A stretch of DNA of 64,000 nt from Pycnococcus provasolii (GCA_049487715.1 CP150563.1:310001-374000), one strand, 5' to 3'; counted from the first letter of the stretch, positions 21,683-30,530 are shown. Notes: generated by a model not told the origin, from the sequence alone. Made by a program: numbers and translations.

Positions 21683-23377
21683 TTAAGCCGTGTCCTCGCC
21701 CTTCGAGGGGCCCTCCTCCTCCTCCTCCTCCGTCACAATGATCGGGTCCTGCGGCAAAATGAAGTGCAGGAGCATCGAAAGTGCGCAGCCGATGCAGTAT
21801 GGCGTAGACAGGAAAATGATGATGCCGTTCCTGAGACCCTTGTCCCCGTCGCTGCAATCCGTGCATGGCCAGAACTCAGCCGTGTATGACGACGCGCGGA
21901 AGTCCGCGAAGATGTACGGCACCATCGCCACGCCCAGCCCAATGCCAAGCGAAACGGCGAGAATGAAGCGGTTACGGCGAGACGTAAGATCCACGCCGTT
22001 CGCAATCACGCTGAGGCCGCTCACGAAGACGTTGCAGAAGAGGAACGTGGTCATTCCACCGATAACAGCATCTGGGATGGAGCTGATGATTCCGGAGATC
22101 TTCGCGATGACTCCCATGAAAATGAGCCAGCAGCCGCACGCGACGCCGGCGTAGCGCGAGGCGCACTTCGTCATCGTGATCACTCCATTGTTCTGCGAGA
22201 AGGTGGTGTTAGGCATGCTCGTCGCGATCGCGGAGAAGAAGCTGCAGACGCCGTCGCTGAGAAGGCCGCCCTGGATCGACGACGAGTACTCGTCCGTGTC
22301 AAGCTCGAGGCCGGAGGCGTCGTACGTGGCGCGGATGTCGCCAATCGTCTCCACCGTCGTGACGATGAAAGCAATCAGCACGGGAAACACCGCCGGGCCG
22401 TAGAAGCCTATATCGAACGTCTCCACCCACATGAACGTGGCGTCGTCGGCGCTCTTGATCTTGTCCTCCGTCACGTAGTCCAGGCATTTGTAATTTTCTC
22501 CTTCTCCATCGCAGTACTGCGAAACGCCCGCAATCATGTATCCGAAGAGCAGCGCGATGACGACGTTGCAGTTCTTCATGAATGGGCTGCCAAACAGCTC
22601 GACGAGGAGCAGCATGCAAAGCACGGAAAAGCCGAGGCCGACCCACTGGGGGCTGCCAAAGTTGAGAGTCACCTCGCCTGCTGTGCACCCGGGACTTGGC
22701 ACCGGGCTGACGCCCTTGCCGATGAGCTGCCCGTGGGTTTTCCAAGCCATGTCCGCGCACACGGCACCGCCACCCCAGTACTTCATGCCCGTTCCGGTGA
22801 GAGCCGCGCCGATGAGCATGACGGTAACGCCAGAGACGATGGGCGGGAACGCCTTCTTGAGTTGGGCGGGCGGGATGAAGCTGAGGAAGATTTCCAGGAA
22901 CGAGCAGACCATGATGGTTCCGAGCATGCGTCCGTAGGCGTCAGAGCCGCTTTCTCCGTCAGCCTTCATGAGTTGGATGGCCGCCTCGAAGATGGGCAGG
23001 AACGTGAAGGACGTTCCCACGACGGAGAGCACGCCGGTGCCCAGCTTGTATCCCATGGGCAGCGGAATCTGGATGCAGTTCATGATGGTGCACAGTCCGC
23101 TGACGATGAGCGCGCACGCGATGGCGTACTGCTGCTGGTCAACGTTCTTGAACGGGAATCCTCCGACGGCGAAGCGCATCACGACGTACGGCGGCGTGAT
23201 AAGTCCTCCGAGCATGGCGAACGCGTGCTGCAGTCCCATGATGGCTGCGGTGACGATGGGCATCTTCTTGTGCGCGGGGTAGAACGTCATCTTGCGTTCC
23301 GCGGTGGACCACGGCACGGTGGGCATGCACAGCGACGCGAAGTCCATGTTGCCGACGAGCATGTCCTTGGCTGACAT
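21683..23377 (-). CDS. Nucleobase:cation symporter-2 (NAT/UapA-like purine/xanthine permease), 564 aa
   Basis: A polytopic membrane protein (about 12-14 hydrophobic segments) begins MSAKDMLVGNMDF. It carries the NAT signature QNNGVITMTK (about 394-403) and, upstream, FIVTTVETIGDIRAT. The wording around both motifs is close to fungal UapA/UapC as I recall them. The family imports xanthine, uric acid or related purines with H+ or Na+ across the plasma membrane. The C-terminus is a soluble poly-Glu tail (TEEEEEEGPSKGEDTA). ATG 23377 is the first ATG in frame; further upstream the frame stays open only through a GCACGA hexamer repeat with non-ATG codons. Length fits the family (about 570). Specificity cannot be read from sequence alone. 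Confidence 0.93.
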   Translation of the reverse strand: MSAKDMLVGNMDFASLCMPTVPWSTAERKMTFYPAHKKMPIVTAAIMGLQHAFAMLGGLITPPYVVMRFAVGGFPFKNVDQQQYAIACALIVSGLCTIMNCIQIPLPMGYKLGTGVLSVVGTSFTFLPIFEAAIQLMKADGESGSDAYGRMLGTIMVCSFLEIFLSFIPPAQLKKAFPPIVSGVTVMLIGAALTGTGMKYWGGGAVCADMAWKTHGQLIGKGVSPVPSPGCTAGEVTLNFGSPQWVGLGFSVLCMLLLVELFGSPFMKNCNVVIALLFGYMIAGVSQYCDGEGENYKCLDYVTEDKIKSADDATFMWVETFDIGFYGPAVFPVLIAFIVTTVETIGDIRATYDASGLELDTDEYSSSIQGGLLSDGVCSFFSAIATSMPNTTFSQNNGVITMTKCASRYAGVACGCWLIFMGVIAKISGIISSIPDAVIGGMTTFLFCNVFVSGLSVIANGVDLTSRRNRFILAVSLGIGLGVAMVPYIFADFRASSYTAEFWPCTDCSDGDKGLRNGIIIFLSTPYCIGCALSMLLHFILPQDPIIVTEEEEEEGPSKGEDTA

Positions 23378-23526
23378 ACTGTAGTCTACTGTAACTTTAG
23401 TAGGAAGACAGTGAGAGAGACAATGAGAGAGAGCAACCAACAAGGAAAATATTTGACAATGGAAAATGACAAAAATGACAAACCGAACCAAATTGGACAA
23501 ATTGGCCAACGTGTTCAGGTTCCCGA

Positions 23527-23578
23527 ACACGAGCACGAGCACGAGCACGAGCACGAGAAGCACGAGCACGAGCACGGT
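23527..23578. repeat. Hexanucleotide minisatellite (GCACGA)n
   Basis: About eight GCACGA/GAGCAC units with one interruption (GAGAAGCACG) lie about 150-200 bp upstream of the permease ATG. Confidence 0.85.
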
Positions 23579-23702
23579 TAACGGAGGACGGACGACGAAC
23601 TTCGAGGACGAACGACGAGCTTGTATTGCATCCACCAACACGGCCAACACGGTGTTTCTTGCCACCTAGGTCGACCCAATTCAACCGGGCTCAACCGGAG
23701 AT

Positions 23703-23734
23703 GCATTTGCAAGCCCAACCGGGCTTGCAAATGC
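23703..23734. repeat. Perfect inverted repeat (14-bp arms, 4-nt loop)
   Basis: The arms are GCATTTGCAAGCCC and its exact reverse complement around the loop AACC. The sub-motif TTTGCAAGCCC recurs at about 23751-23761, and GATTGCAAGTG and TTTGCAATGCA follow, so the element looks like part of a decayed repeat family. Confidence 0.85.
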
Positions 23735-23946
23735 AAGTTTTTTGCAAGCCCGTGATTGCAAGTGTGTTTCTTTGCAATGCACCGTTTTGGTCGGGCAAGT
23801 CGGTTTTGTCGGGTGGGAATGCAAGAAGAATACAGTAAATGCACCTCATTAGTTCAGCAGTCCTCCTCCCTAATTGGCTAATTTCCTTCATTTCCCTGTA
23901 GCTATTTCACTGAGCTACTGTATCGCAGTTCATTCGCCTCCGTTGT

Positions 23947-23973
23947 CCGTGATACAGTATCGCGATATCACGG
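23947..23973. repeat. Inverted repeat (8-bp arms, 11-nt loop)
   Basis: CCGTGATA and TATCACGG flank an 11-nt spacer. It is followed within 35 bp by a second inverted pair, CTTGAC/GTCAAG. Confidence 0.6.
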
Positions 23974-24744
23974 AGGGTAACCCTTGACAGTACAGTCAAG
24001 GCCTCAAGGGTAACGCGCTTGTAAGAGCAAAAACGCGCTTGCTCAACGTAACGCAGCAATCTGGGAGGCTTGACGAAGTTCGCGCTTCACTTTTTCGCAT
24101 CGAGGAACATCCGGTGGTTTTCTGTGCGCGTTTTCCCCGACCTGCTCGACCAAATACGACGAAAACACATGGGCGCCCATACCGGACTTGCAGGTCGGGG
24201 ACTCCAGGAACGATGGGACAGGTCGAGAAATGCAAGGCGTGCGACCGGAAAATACGAATGGAAAACCGTGTACTCTCCCATGCGCTGCTGGGAGACATGA
24301 TACGATCATTTCGCCAGGAAAAGTTATACTCGACTTGCAAGGCTTCGTTGCCAATGCGCGTCTGTCGGAATGTGACGTTTCAACACGCGAAAAGACCGAT
24401 GAAAGATGACATGGCAAATCAGCGGTTAGGCCCGGTTAATCAGCCAAGCAAAAACAACCACCGAGGATTCACCGAAGATTTGCAAGATCTTTATTTCTCT
24501 TTATTTGAGGCGTTGGGGGGAGCCTGGTTTGTGACTTAGTTTTGTACTACTGTATTCTTGACCACCTCTCAGATCGGGAGAGGACAACGGCGGGCGCGGG
24601 CCACCGGGCCACCGGGCCCCATGACCACCATGACCTTGCAAGTTGCTTTCTTTCCACAAACGTTAAAAAGACAGATAGTAAATAGAATCCGTGACTCCGT
24701 TTCTACTCACTAGTACTACAATTATCATCTATCATACCCTTGTT

Positions 24745-26364
24745 TTACATGCGAGACTGCAAGGTTCCACGACCGGCAATTGAGGCGATCGCACGACGCG
24801 CGGCGCGCCGACCGCTCTCCATTGCAGCGTGCACCGTCATCGGCGCGCCGTCGTCGTCGCCGCACGCCTCGCCGGCTAGAAAGAACGGCGGCGCGCGCAC
24901 GTCGGGCCAGAGCGCTGCATTGAGCGACGCACGCACATGCGATGCGCCAGGAAGGCGGGGGAAGGTGTAGCCCCCTCGAGCGTGCGGGTCGGAGCCCCAT
25001 GCGTAGGCAGCCGCGCCGACGACGCGATTACTTGGAGGCACCACTTCGGCATCATGATCGCCAATGAGCTGACCCGCGCTCGCCCGCCAACCTTTGCCGC
25101 CATCACCGAACATGCTGTCGAGCTGCTCGAGCAATACCACGCAAGTCTCGTTGCGCCAACGCGCGGCGCCGGCGCGCGATATGCACGCCGACTTGAGATC
25201 TTCGGCGCACGTTCCACTGACAAATCCTCCACAAACCCACAGATTGTCGCCAACCTTCGCTCGTCGGAACGAAATTTCCGGCCACAGGCTGTTGGAGCAG
25301 ATAACCGCGTGCAGATCCGTGTCACTGTCTTCGCCGTAGGGGCATCCTCGCACGATCACAGCCGCCTTGATGGCCTCAGATGCAAAGGCGACGGGTGAGT
25401 GCGACGATCCTCGCGCAGCCTCTATGACCACCTTAGGAAGAGGAGGGCTCACATCCACGTGGGCGAGTGACGGAAGAGAACCAGTGTATATGACGGCGTC
25501 CACGAGTATCTCATTCGCGTGTTCCTCTGGCACGGCGCTATTGGCGTCATCCGGATGAGCGTACGAAGCAACGTAGCCAACGCGAATGCGATTTGTTTCC
25601 GCATCGCGCGCGATCGTGTGCACGTAGTGGTTGAGTCGAATAGCATCGCACACGTCCGCCGCCAGCTCTTCGATGACCCTCGACATGCCCCCTTCTGGCG
25701 TGGCATCGCCCGACGCCTGCTTGTCCCACGCCACCTCCATGATGCGCGTCTCCCCTTCGTCGAGGAGCGTGCACGAGCCAGCAGCGAGCGTATTTCCGTA
25801 CCCTGCGTCAGCCATTTCGCGTGAAAAGGAGTCGCGTGGCAAGCCATCTGCAACACTTTTGCCAGTTGTGGCGGCACTTGACGTCGCGTTGCTGTCATCT
25901 GCGAGCGAGCGCAGGTGCGCGTTTAGGTTGGCGAGCCAAGGTTCCGTGGAAGAAGTGTTGTCAGGTTGAAATCGAATGAAAGTTTTTCTCTTTCCGCAGT
26001 AGTACGCGACCGTCGCTTGGGACTCTTGGAAACCGCTCGGTCCTCCGTCGCCTTGCGCCGCGACACACGCAGGTATTCGCTTGATATTTTTCTGCGAAAG
26101 GAAAACGTCGAGGAGGTGTTCTCCGCCGTGTACGTACTCTGCTCCGAGCTGCACACGCTCATAGAGCACCCCTCCTCCAATGGACTCATACTCGACGGGA
26201 ACGTCACACGGAAGTATGCGCCCGCCCAGACGCGAAGAGGCTTCCATAACGAGCACTGTAATAGGACTAGTATAGTAGGCAGAGGCTGACTTCTTCAGTT
26301 CAAGCGCGGCGGTGAGACCGGACGCGCCACCGCCGACAACGACAACGACGACAGATGACGCCAT
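24745..26364 (-). CDS. FAD-dependent amine (polyamine/monoamine) oxidase-like flavoprotein, 539 aa
   Basis: The N-terminus is a Rossmann dinucleotide fold: VVVVVVGGGASGLTAALEL (residues about 4-22), then EASSRLGGRI (about 40-50), the GG doublet of the flavin amine oxidase superfamily. LGAEYVHGG follows, as in polyamine/lysine-specific oxidases. The C-terminus has FFLAGEACGDDDGAPMTVHAAMESGRRAARRAI, the second FAD-binding segment. Length (539) fits polyamine oxidases (about 500). It probably oxidises a polyamine or other primary/secondary amine with H2O2 release; the N-terminal V-run could be a weak membrane or targeting segment, but the dinucleotide fold explains it. ATG 26364 is the first residue of the fold. 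A TTAGGG array lies 67 bp upstream. Confidence 0.88.
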   Translation of the reverse strand: MASSVVVVVVGGGASGLTAALELKKSASAYYTSPITVLVMEASSRLGGRILPCDVPVEYESIGGGVLYERVQLGAEYVHGGEHLLDVFLSQKNIKRIPACVAAQGDGGPSGFQESQATVAYYCGKRKTFIRFQPDNTSSTEPWLANLNAHLRSLADDSNATSSAATTGKSVADGLPRDSFSREMADAGYGNTLAAGSCTLLDEGETRIMEVAWDKQASGDATPEGGMSRVIEELAADVCDAIRLNHYVHTIARDAETNRIRVGYVASYAHPDDANSAVPEEHANEILVDAVIYTGSLPSLAHVDVSPPLPKVVIEAARGSSHSPVAFASEAIKAAVIVRGCPYGEDSDTDLHAVICSNSLWPEISFRRAKVGDNLWVCGGFVSGTCAEDLKSACISRAGAARWRNETCVVLLEQLDSMFGDGGKGWRASAGQLIGDHDAEVVPPSNRVVGAAAYAWGSDPHARGGYTFPRLPGASHVRASLNAALWPDVRAPPFFLAGEACGDDDGAPMTVHAAMESGRRAARRAIASIAGRGTLQSRM

Positions 26365-26592
26365 TATGCCGACACGGGCATGGAGTTATTTATTAGCGCG
26401 GGGAAGAAAAGGAGGGAGGGAGGGAGGGACGGGTTAGGGTTAGGGTTACGGGTTACGGTTTCGGGTTATGTAGTCTCGATGACCGGTACACGTGTGTCTC
26501 GATCGATGACCGGTGCTCTTTTAAAAAGCCTTAAAGGTATGTTACTTCACAATTCACGCTGTTTGTTTTTCTCAGGTTTTTTCAGGCTGTTT
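26365..26592. promoter_or_regulatory. Amine oxidase promoter with TTAGGG-type array
   Basis: This 228-bp gap serves the oxidase start and the 3' end of RabGGTB. A GGGA microsatellite (about 26410-26429) is followed by GGGTTAGGGTTAGGGTTA and decayed variants (CGGGTTACGG, TTTCGGGTTATG) over 26431-26470. A short direct repeat GATGACCGGT and GATGACCGGT (about 26478 and 26503) follows. Confidence 0.5.
26431..26470. repeat. Interstitial TTAGGG-type array (decaying)
   Basis: Three TTAGGG-type units grade into TTACGG and TTTCGGGTTA variants. Confidence 0.85.
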
Positions 26593-27612
26593 TTAGCGAA
26601 GAAGTATGCGTTCGACGACCTTTTCAGGCAACGCGAACCTCGCATCCACCGCGTCCACGACGTCCGTATCCAAACCCAACAAACTTAAGCCCGCGATGCC
26701 GAAAAACGTGTGGTAAACGTCAGCCTCGTCATCAGGACGGTCGCTGATGCCGCCGCGCTCGTCGTTCTGGCAACCGAGCACAAAAGCGCGCAACTTCGAA
26801 CCGTCGACGTAGTGCAGCTTTCCCAAACAAGCGAGCGCGCTTAACACCCACCAGCTGTAGCAGACGTCAGGAAGCTTCTCCGGTCGTCCGTTGAATCCGC
26901 CCTTGGACGTCTGCCTCTCCGCAAGCCACGCAGCCATCGTGCGCTTCTGCGCCTCGCTCAGCATGCGCAACTGCGGATCAATGATCGAAAGTGCGCCAAC
27001 TCCGGTGAACACCTGGCCTGCGTGGCTCTCACCGCCGGGCACACACCCGAAGCCACCGTCGAAGTTCATGCAGCTCATCACGTGCGTCGTTGCGGCGTCG
27101 ACGTCGATGGCGTCGAGCCTGCCAAGGAGAGCGAGACAGCTGACGGCACAGTAGCTGAACCTTGTGTCCCGCTCCCCCCACTCGTCTCCTGTGAACGACC
27201 CGTCGGCGCACTGCCTCGCGGCGACGTAGTCTGCCGCCGCCTTTACGTCGATTGCGTCCATGCGGTCAACGATGGCAAGAATTTGGACCGCCGAGAGCGT
27301 GTAGAGTATGTGTGCGTCGTGGTTGGTATCCGCCCCGAATCCTCCGCTGTCGCTGTGTTGGCAGGACGCGACCCACTCGACGAGCGCGTTTGTGTCCATT
27401 GCGTTAGTTTTTCTGATTAAGCTGAGCGCGCAGAGTCCCCAGTACGCGCCTGACATGCGTAGGTGACTAGCCGCCGCGAGCTCGAAAACAGTCGTACTTG
27501 CCTCGACACTCGCACTCGTGGCTAAGTACGACGCGTGAAGGTCAACCAAAAGACCACCACCACCAGCAAGTACGAGGTCGTCGTCTTGATGTTGATGAGA
27601 CGCCATATTCAT
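26593..27612 (-). CDS. RABGGTB: Rab geranylgeranyltransferase (GGTase II) beta subunit, 339 aa
   Basis: The sequence aligns along its length with RabGGTB: LRMSGAYWGL, LYTLSAVQILAI, DTRFSYCAVSCLALLGRLDAI, MNFDGGFGC, ESHAGQ, NGRPEKLPDVCYSWWVL, HTFFGIAGLSLLG. The alpha-alpha barrel is built from QQ/GG repeats. Zinc ligands are D249, C251 and H301, each offset by 11 from the human set as I recall it. With the alpha subunit and Rab escort protein it attaches geranylgeranyl to Rab C-terminal cysteines. ATG 27612 (MNMASH; 27606 is also possible) gives an N-terminus of the usual length; the frame stays open further upstream to an ATG at 27849 through a telomeric repeat that would encode LTLTLT, which I reject. 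It is divergent from the SET gene. Confidence 0.95.
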   Translation of the reverse strand: MNMASHQHQDDDLVLAGGGGLLVDLHASYLATSASVEASTTVFELAAASHLRMSGAYWGLCALSLIRKTNAMDTNALVEWVASCQHSDSGGFGADTNHDAHILYTLSAVQILAIVDRMDAIDVKAAADYVAARQCADGSFTGDEWGERDTRFSYCAVSCLALLGRLDAIDVDAATTHVMSCMNFDGGFGCVPGGESHAGQVFTGVGALSIIDPQLRMLSEAQKRTMAAWLAERQTSKGGFNGRPEKLPDVCYSWWVLSALACLGKLHYVDGSKLRAFVLGCQNDERGGISDRPDDEADVYHTFFGIAGLSLLGLDTDVVDAVDARFALPEKVVERILLR

Positions 27613-27882
27613 CCCCTGAAGATGCACCAATCGTGAGAAATGGCCAATGGAATGGACGAGCATCGTCAACGACGACACTGACGGAGTTGCCAGCCTTCGG
27701 GTTAGGGTTAGGGTTAGGGTTAGGGTTAGGGTTAGCCGGTTCTGATTAGGGTTATGGGAAGCAGGCTTTCTGATTGTTCTCCGTCCAACGCCGCCGCTCC
27801 CCTTCCCCTCCCCTCCTTTCTCCTCGGAGCTCTCCCCTCCGGAATACATTACCGAATACGTTTCGTTGGTTCATTCTCAAGT
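27613..27882. promoter_or_regulatory. Bidirectional promoter with TTAGGG array (RabGGTB / SET)
   Basis: This 270-bp divergent intergenic region is centred on a TTAGGG array at 27700-27736 plus one further unit (ATTAGGGTTATGG) at 27745-27757. ATGs at 27663 (minus) and 27754 (plus) inside it extend the two ORFs, but the added residues match neither family. Confidence 0.5.
27700..27736. repeat. Interstitial TTAGGG array, six units
   Basis: Six perfect GTTAGG units start right after CTTCGG. The array lies in the divergent promoter between the two genes. Confidence 0.95.
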
Positions 27883-29409
27883 ATGGCGTCGAAAAGTACT
27901 CGTTTTAGCAGTGTGGATGATAAGAACGCAAGTCTGTTAGAACTTGCGCTAGTAAAGTCCTCTTTAGCGTTTAAGCTCAGTGAGCAGCGTGCGGCTCGTG
28001 CCGCTTTATTGGAGTCGAAACATCGTACTTTGATAGAAACCGCACCTCTGATTTATAACTGGCTGACGTCGTCGTCACCGTCGTCGTCGTCATTACACGC
28101 CTCTTCTTCTGCTCCTGCTTCTTCTGGTGAAGTCGTGGTAAAAAACACTCGTGACGTGAAATACCAACATGCAGGTATTCTAGGGTTAGAGCTCGCACCT
28201 GCGCCACCCGTGGGCGTGGGCGTGGGAGCTGCTGCTGCACCTTCACTGACACGGACGACGCAGAAAAGGGCAACCAGGTCTTGTGCTAATACACAGATAA
28301 AAAGTGCAAAGGCAAAGGCAAAAGAAGATGCAACAACAAAAGCTTCAAACGCCAAGAAGCGTGCTCTGCCGTTCTCCGAATTCACACTTCCCGCGCCCTT
28401 TCGCCAGCTCGCGGAATCCATCAAACGCAAAAAGTCCGAAGAGGCGGCGGGGGCGAGACCGCCACCGTACGAACACATATGGAGGAACCGGTATGCCGAC
28501 GACATCGCACGGCCGACGCTTGCTGACGACGACGCGCCGACGTGCTCGTGCGCCGTGGGAAAGCCCGGGTGCGCTTCCAAAAAATCTGACAGCCACTGCG
28601 CCAACGTCGCGACGTGCGTCGAGTGCACGCCTGGACATTGCCCGCTCGGCGACGATAAGTGCTGCAACATGCGACTCCAGAGGAGGCAGTATGCACAGGG
28701 ACTACGACTCAAGGATACCAAGCTGCCCGACAAGGGGTGGGGAGTGTACGCCAGCCGCGCCGTCGAAGCGGGCATGCTGCTCACCGAGTACGTCGGAGAG
28801 GTGGTGTCCGAAAGGTGCGCGGCACATCGACTTCGCGACGAATACCAATCTGAGGCGCACCACTACATCATGAGCCTCGCCGACGGGTGTGTCGTGGACG
28901 CGACGCGTGCCGCGAACACGGCGCGCTTCATCAACCACAGCTGCGACCCGAACGCGGAGACGCAGAAGTGGAACGTCGGAGGCGAGACGCGCATTGGCAT
29001 ATTCGCCCTACGTGAAATCCTACCAGGCGAGGAGGTGACGTACGACTACCGTATGCAGAGCTTCGGAGGATGGCAACAGATGTGCAGGTGTGGCGCGCGC
29101 AACTGCCGTGGCTGGCTTGGTGCATCCGCGGCGTCGTCGTCATCCGCGCCACCGCCGCCACCACCACGAGGACTGGCATCTACGCCGCCGTGTACCCCAC
29201 CTCCGCCTCCACCTCCGCCGCTACCAGACTCCGCGCCGAAGGTGCGAGGTGGCAGGACTGTTCACAAGCTGGATGCTGCCCCAAATGTGGGGCGCGCCTC
29301 AAAGGTGGAGCGCGCCCCGAAGGTGGAGCCGGAAAAGCCAGACGACAATGACGAAGCCATGGCGATGGCTCTTTTCCGCGAGTTGAACGGTCTTCGTCGC
29401 GGAATGTAA
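27883..29409 (+). CDS. AWS-SET-postSET histone lysine methyltransferase (ASH1/ASHH, probable H3K36), 508 aa
   Basis: The N-terminal 215 residues are low-complexity, basic and nuclear-type. An AWS-like Cys-rich module spans about 219-268 (CSCAVGKPGCASKKSDSHCA, CVECTPGHCPLGDDKCCNMR). SET follows (about 269-395): KGWGVYASRAVEAGMLLTEYVGEV, ARFINHSCDPNAE (about 345-358), GEEVTYDY. Post-SET is CRCGARNCRGWLG (about 399-412). AWS directly before SET is typical of ASH1/SETD2/NSD and plant ASHH enzymes that methylate H3K36, so that activity is inferred. The C-terminus has poly-Pro and short APKVE repeats. ATG 27883 was chosen because the 43-residue extension from ATG 27754 starts 17 bp after a telomeric array and looks non-nuclear. 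It is convergent with the next gene, 50 bp between stops. Confidence 0.92.
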   Translation: MASKSTRFSSVDDKNASLLELALVKSSLAFKLSEQRAARAALLESKHRTLIETAPLIYNWLTSSSPSSSSLHASSSAPASSGEVVVKNTRDVKYQHAGILGLELAPAPPVGVGVGAAAAPSLTRTTQKRATRSCANTQIKSAKAKAKEDATTKASNAKKRALPFSEFTLPAPFRQLAESIKRKKSEEAAGARPPPYEHIWRNRYADDIARPTLADDDAPTCSCAVGKPGCASKKSDSHCANVATCVECTPGHCPLGDDKCCNMRLQRRQYAQGLRLKDTKLPDKGWGVYASRAVEAGMLLTEYVGEVVSERCAAHRLRDEYQSEAHHYIMSLADGCVVDATRAANTARFINHSCDPNAETQKWNVGGETRIGIFALREILPGEEVTYDYRMQSFGGWQQMCRCGARNCRGWLGASAASSSSAPPPPPPRGLASTPPCTPPPPPPPPLPDSAPKVRGGRTVHKLDAAPNVGRASKVERAPKVEPEKPDDNDEAMAMALFRELNGLRRGM

Positions 29410-29459
29410 AATTTAACAAGTGATTTTATTGATTGCACATAACTGTATTTACATTGATG
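29410..29459. terminator. 50-bp convergent 3' spacer (SET / SDR) with AATCAATAAA
   Basis: Minus-strand AATCAATAAA (29425-29434 in plus coordinates) serves the SDR gene. The SET stop is embedded in ATGTAAAAT, a TGTAA-type element. The spacer is AT-rich and closely resembles the one at 57835-57884. Confidence 0.5.
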
Positions 29460-30227
29460 TCATGGTGGTACAATTGTCCCATCGTACGCAACGCACTTGC
29501 CAGACACGCCTTGCGCGCTGGCAGTCGCGACAATCTTCCAGATATCCTCAGCACCACGTTCTGCGCTTCGCACGGTTGCAGGGTCTACATTTTTTCGGAA
29601 TGGCGCGGTAAGGTCTGTCACGCAGGTTCCTGGGTGTATGCCGACGGCAACCACAGGTCTCGGCTTAACACGTGATCCTTCTACGGCAAGCGTTTTGATG
29701 AGCTGGTTCAGCGCCGCCTTGCTCGCTCTGTACGACACCCAACCGCCGAGTCTGTTATCGCCGATCGATCCGATTCTTGCCGAGAGTGCTGCATAAACAG
29801 GCTCTCCGCTGCCGTCCGGTGAGGCTGCCGCCGCCTTCAAGAGAGGCAAAAAGTGCTTGGCGGTCATGGCGGGAAAGACGCTGTTCACCTCGAACGAGTG
29901 CATCATAGCGTCGCGCTTCACCTTTGTGATGGACGTCTCGGGGTAGACTTGTTCGTCATGCAGCACGCCTGCGACGTGCACGACAGCGTTCAGCTTGCCG
30001 TTTAAGTGCGTTTTCACGTACTTGGCGACGGACGCGACGGATTCTTCGTCGTTGGCCGATACGGGAAAAGCGTGCGTTTTTGGGTGTGAGAGTATGTCTT
30101 TGGGCATGTGCGACGGGTCGCGGCACGTCAGGACGGCGTGGTTGATTTGCGGGGAGGCGAGCAGTAGGCGCGCGAGCGACAGGCCGAGACCGCGCGACGC
30201 GCCTACGACGGCGACGGACATAGACAT
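29460..30227 (-). CDS. Short-chain dehydrogenase/reductase (C-factor-like SDR), 255 aa
   Basis: A classical single-domain SDR. MSMSVAVVGASRGLGLSLARLLL holds the cofactor glycine motif (GASRGLG), VVHVAGVLHDE replaces the usual NNAG, LSARIGSIGD is the Ser-containing active-site strand, and YRASKAALNQL is the catalytic YxxxK. IHPGTCVTDLTAPF follows, as in the PG motif. The pattern resembles the bacterial C-factor/CsgA-type group and its eukaryotic relatives; the substrate is unknown. ATG 30227 begins directly at the Rossmann strand; a longer frame upstream has only a GTG start. The C-terminus (GKCVAYDGTIVPP) is complete. Cytosolic by default, since no targeting signal is seen. Confidence 0.9.
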   Translation of the reverse strand: MSMSVAVVGASRGLGLSLARLLLASPQINHAVLTCRDPSHMPKDILSHPKTHAFPVSANDEESVASVAKYVKTHLNGKLNAVVHVAGVLHDEQVYPETSITKVKRDAMMHSFEVNSVFPAMTAKHFLPLLKAAAASPDGSGEPVYAALSARIGSIGDNRLGGWVSYRASKAALNQLIKTLAVEGSRVKPRPVVAVGIHPGTCVTDLTAPFRKNVDPATVRSAERGAEDIWKIVATASAQGVSGKCVAYDGTIVPP

Positions 30228-30530
30228 GCTGCTGCGCGTGCTCCGAGACCCAACGGATGAATGAAGCCGATGTTCCTCGCTCCTCAGCCACACACCAACC
30301 AACCCCGAAAGTGAATATTCTGCCACGTGGAACGTTCGGGTTTCGGGGAAAACCCGAATAACCCGGTTGTTCGGGGTTTAAGGTAGTCTGGTCAACTTTG
30401 GTTCGCGCGCCACTATTCTTTCAGGTTCATGGGTAGTTTTAGTTTGGCGCGACGATGAACGGCTCACGTCGTGTTTGTTCGTCCGTTTGTTACGTTCGAG
30501 TTTTAAGCTTTCCGCTGAATTCCATTCGCC
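30228..30530. promoter_or_regulatory. SDR upstream region with G-rich telomere-like variants
   Basis: GTTCGGGTTTCGGGG and its near-inverse AAACCCGAATAACCCGG, then GTTCGGGGTTTAAGG, occupy about 30333-30383, about 110 bp upstream of the SDR ATG. No gene is seen on either strand. Confidence 0.4.

Larger units (their letters stand above)
23378..24744. other. Intergenic region, 1.37 kb, repeat-rich, no supported gene
   Basis: It contains a GCACGA hexamer array (about 23527-23578), a perfect 14-bp-arm hairpin (23703-23734) with further GCAAGCCC copies, a second hairpin (23947-23973) and a CTTGAC/GTCAAG inverted repeat near 23984-24001. Open frames at 24039-24539 exist in several registers but lack an ATG at a sensible place and show no recognisable domain. 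TACTGTA-type motifs recur at both ends. Confidence 0.5.

Noticed and set aside
23378-23665. N-terminal extension of the permease (LVLVLVLVF region)
   Set aside because: Comes from the GCACGA minisatellite, begins with a non-ATG codon, and the family starts near ATG 23377.
24039-24539. 166-codon plus-strand frame
   Set aside because: Starts at TTG, no domain, lower GC than true genes, and frames of similar length exist on both strands.
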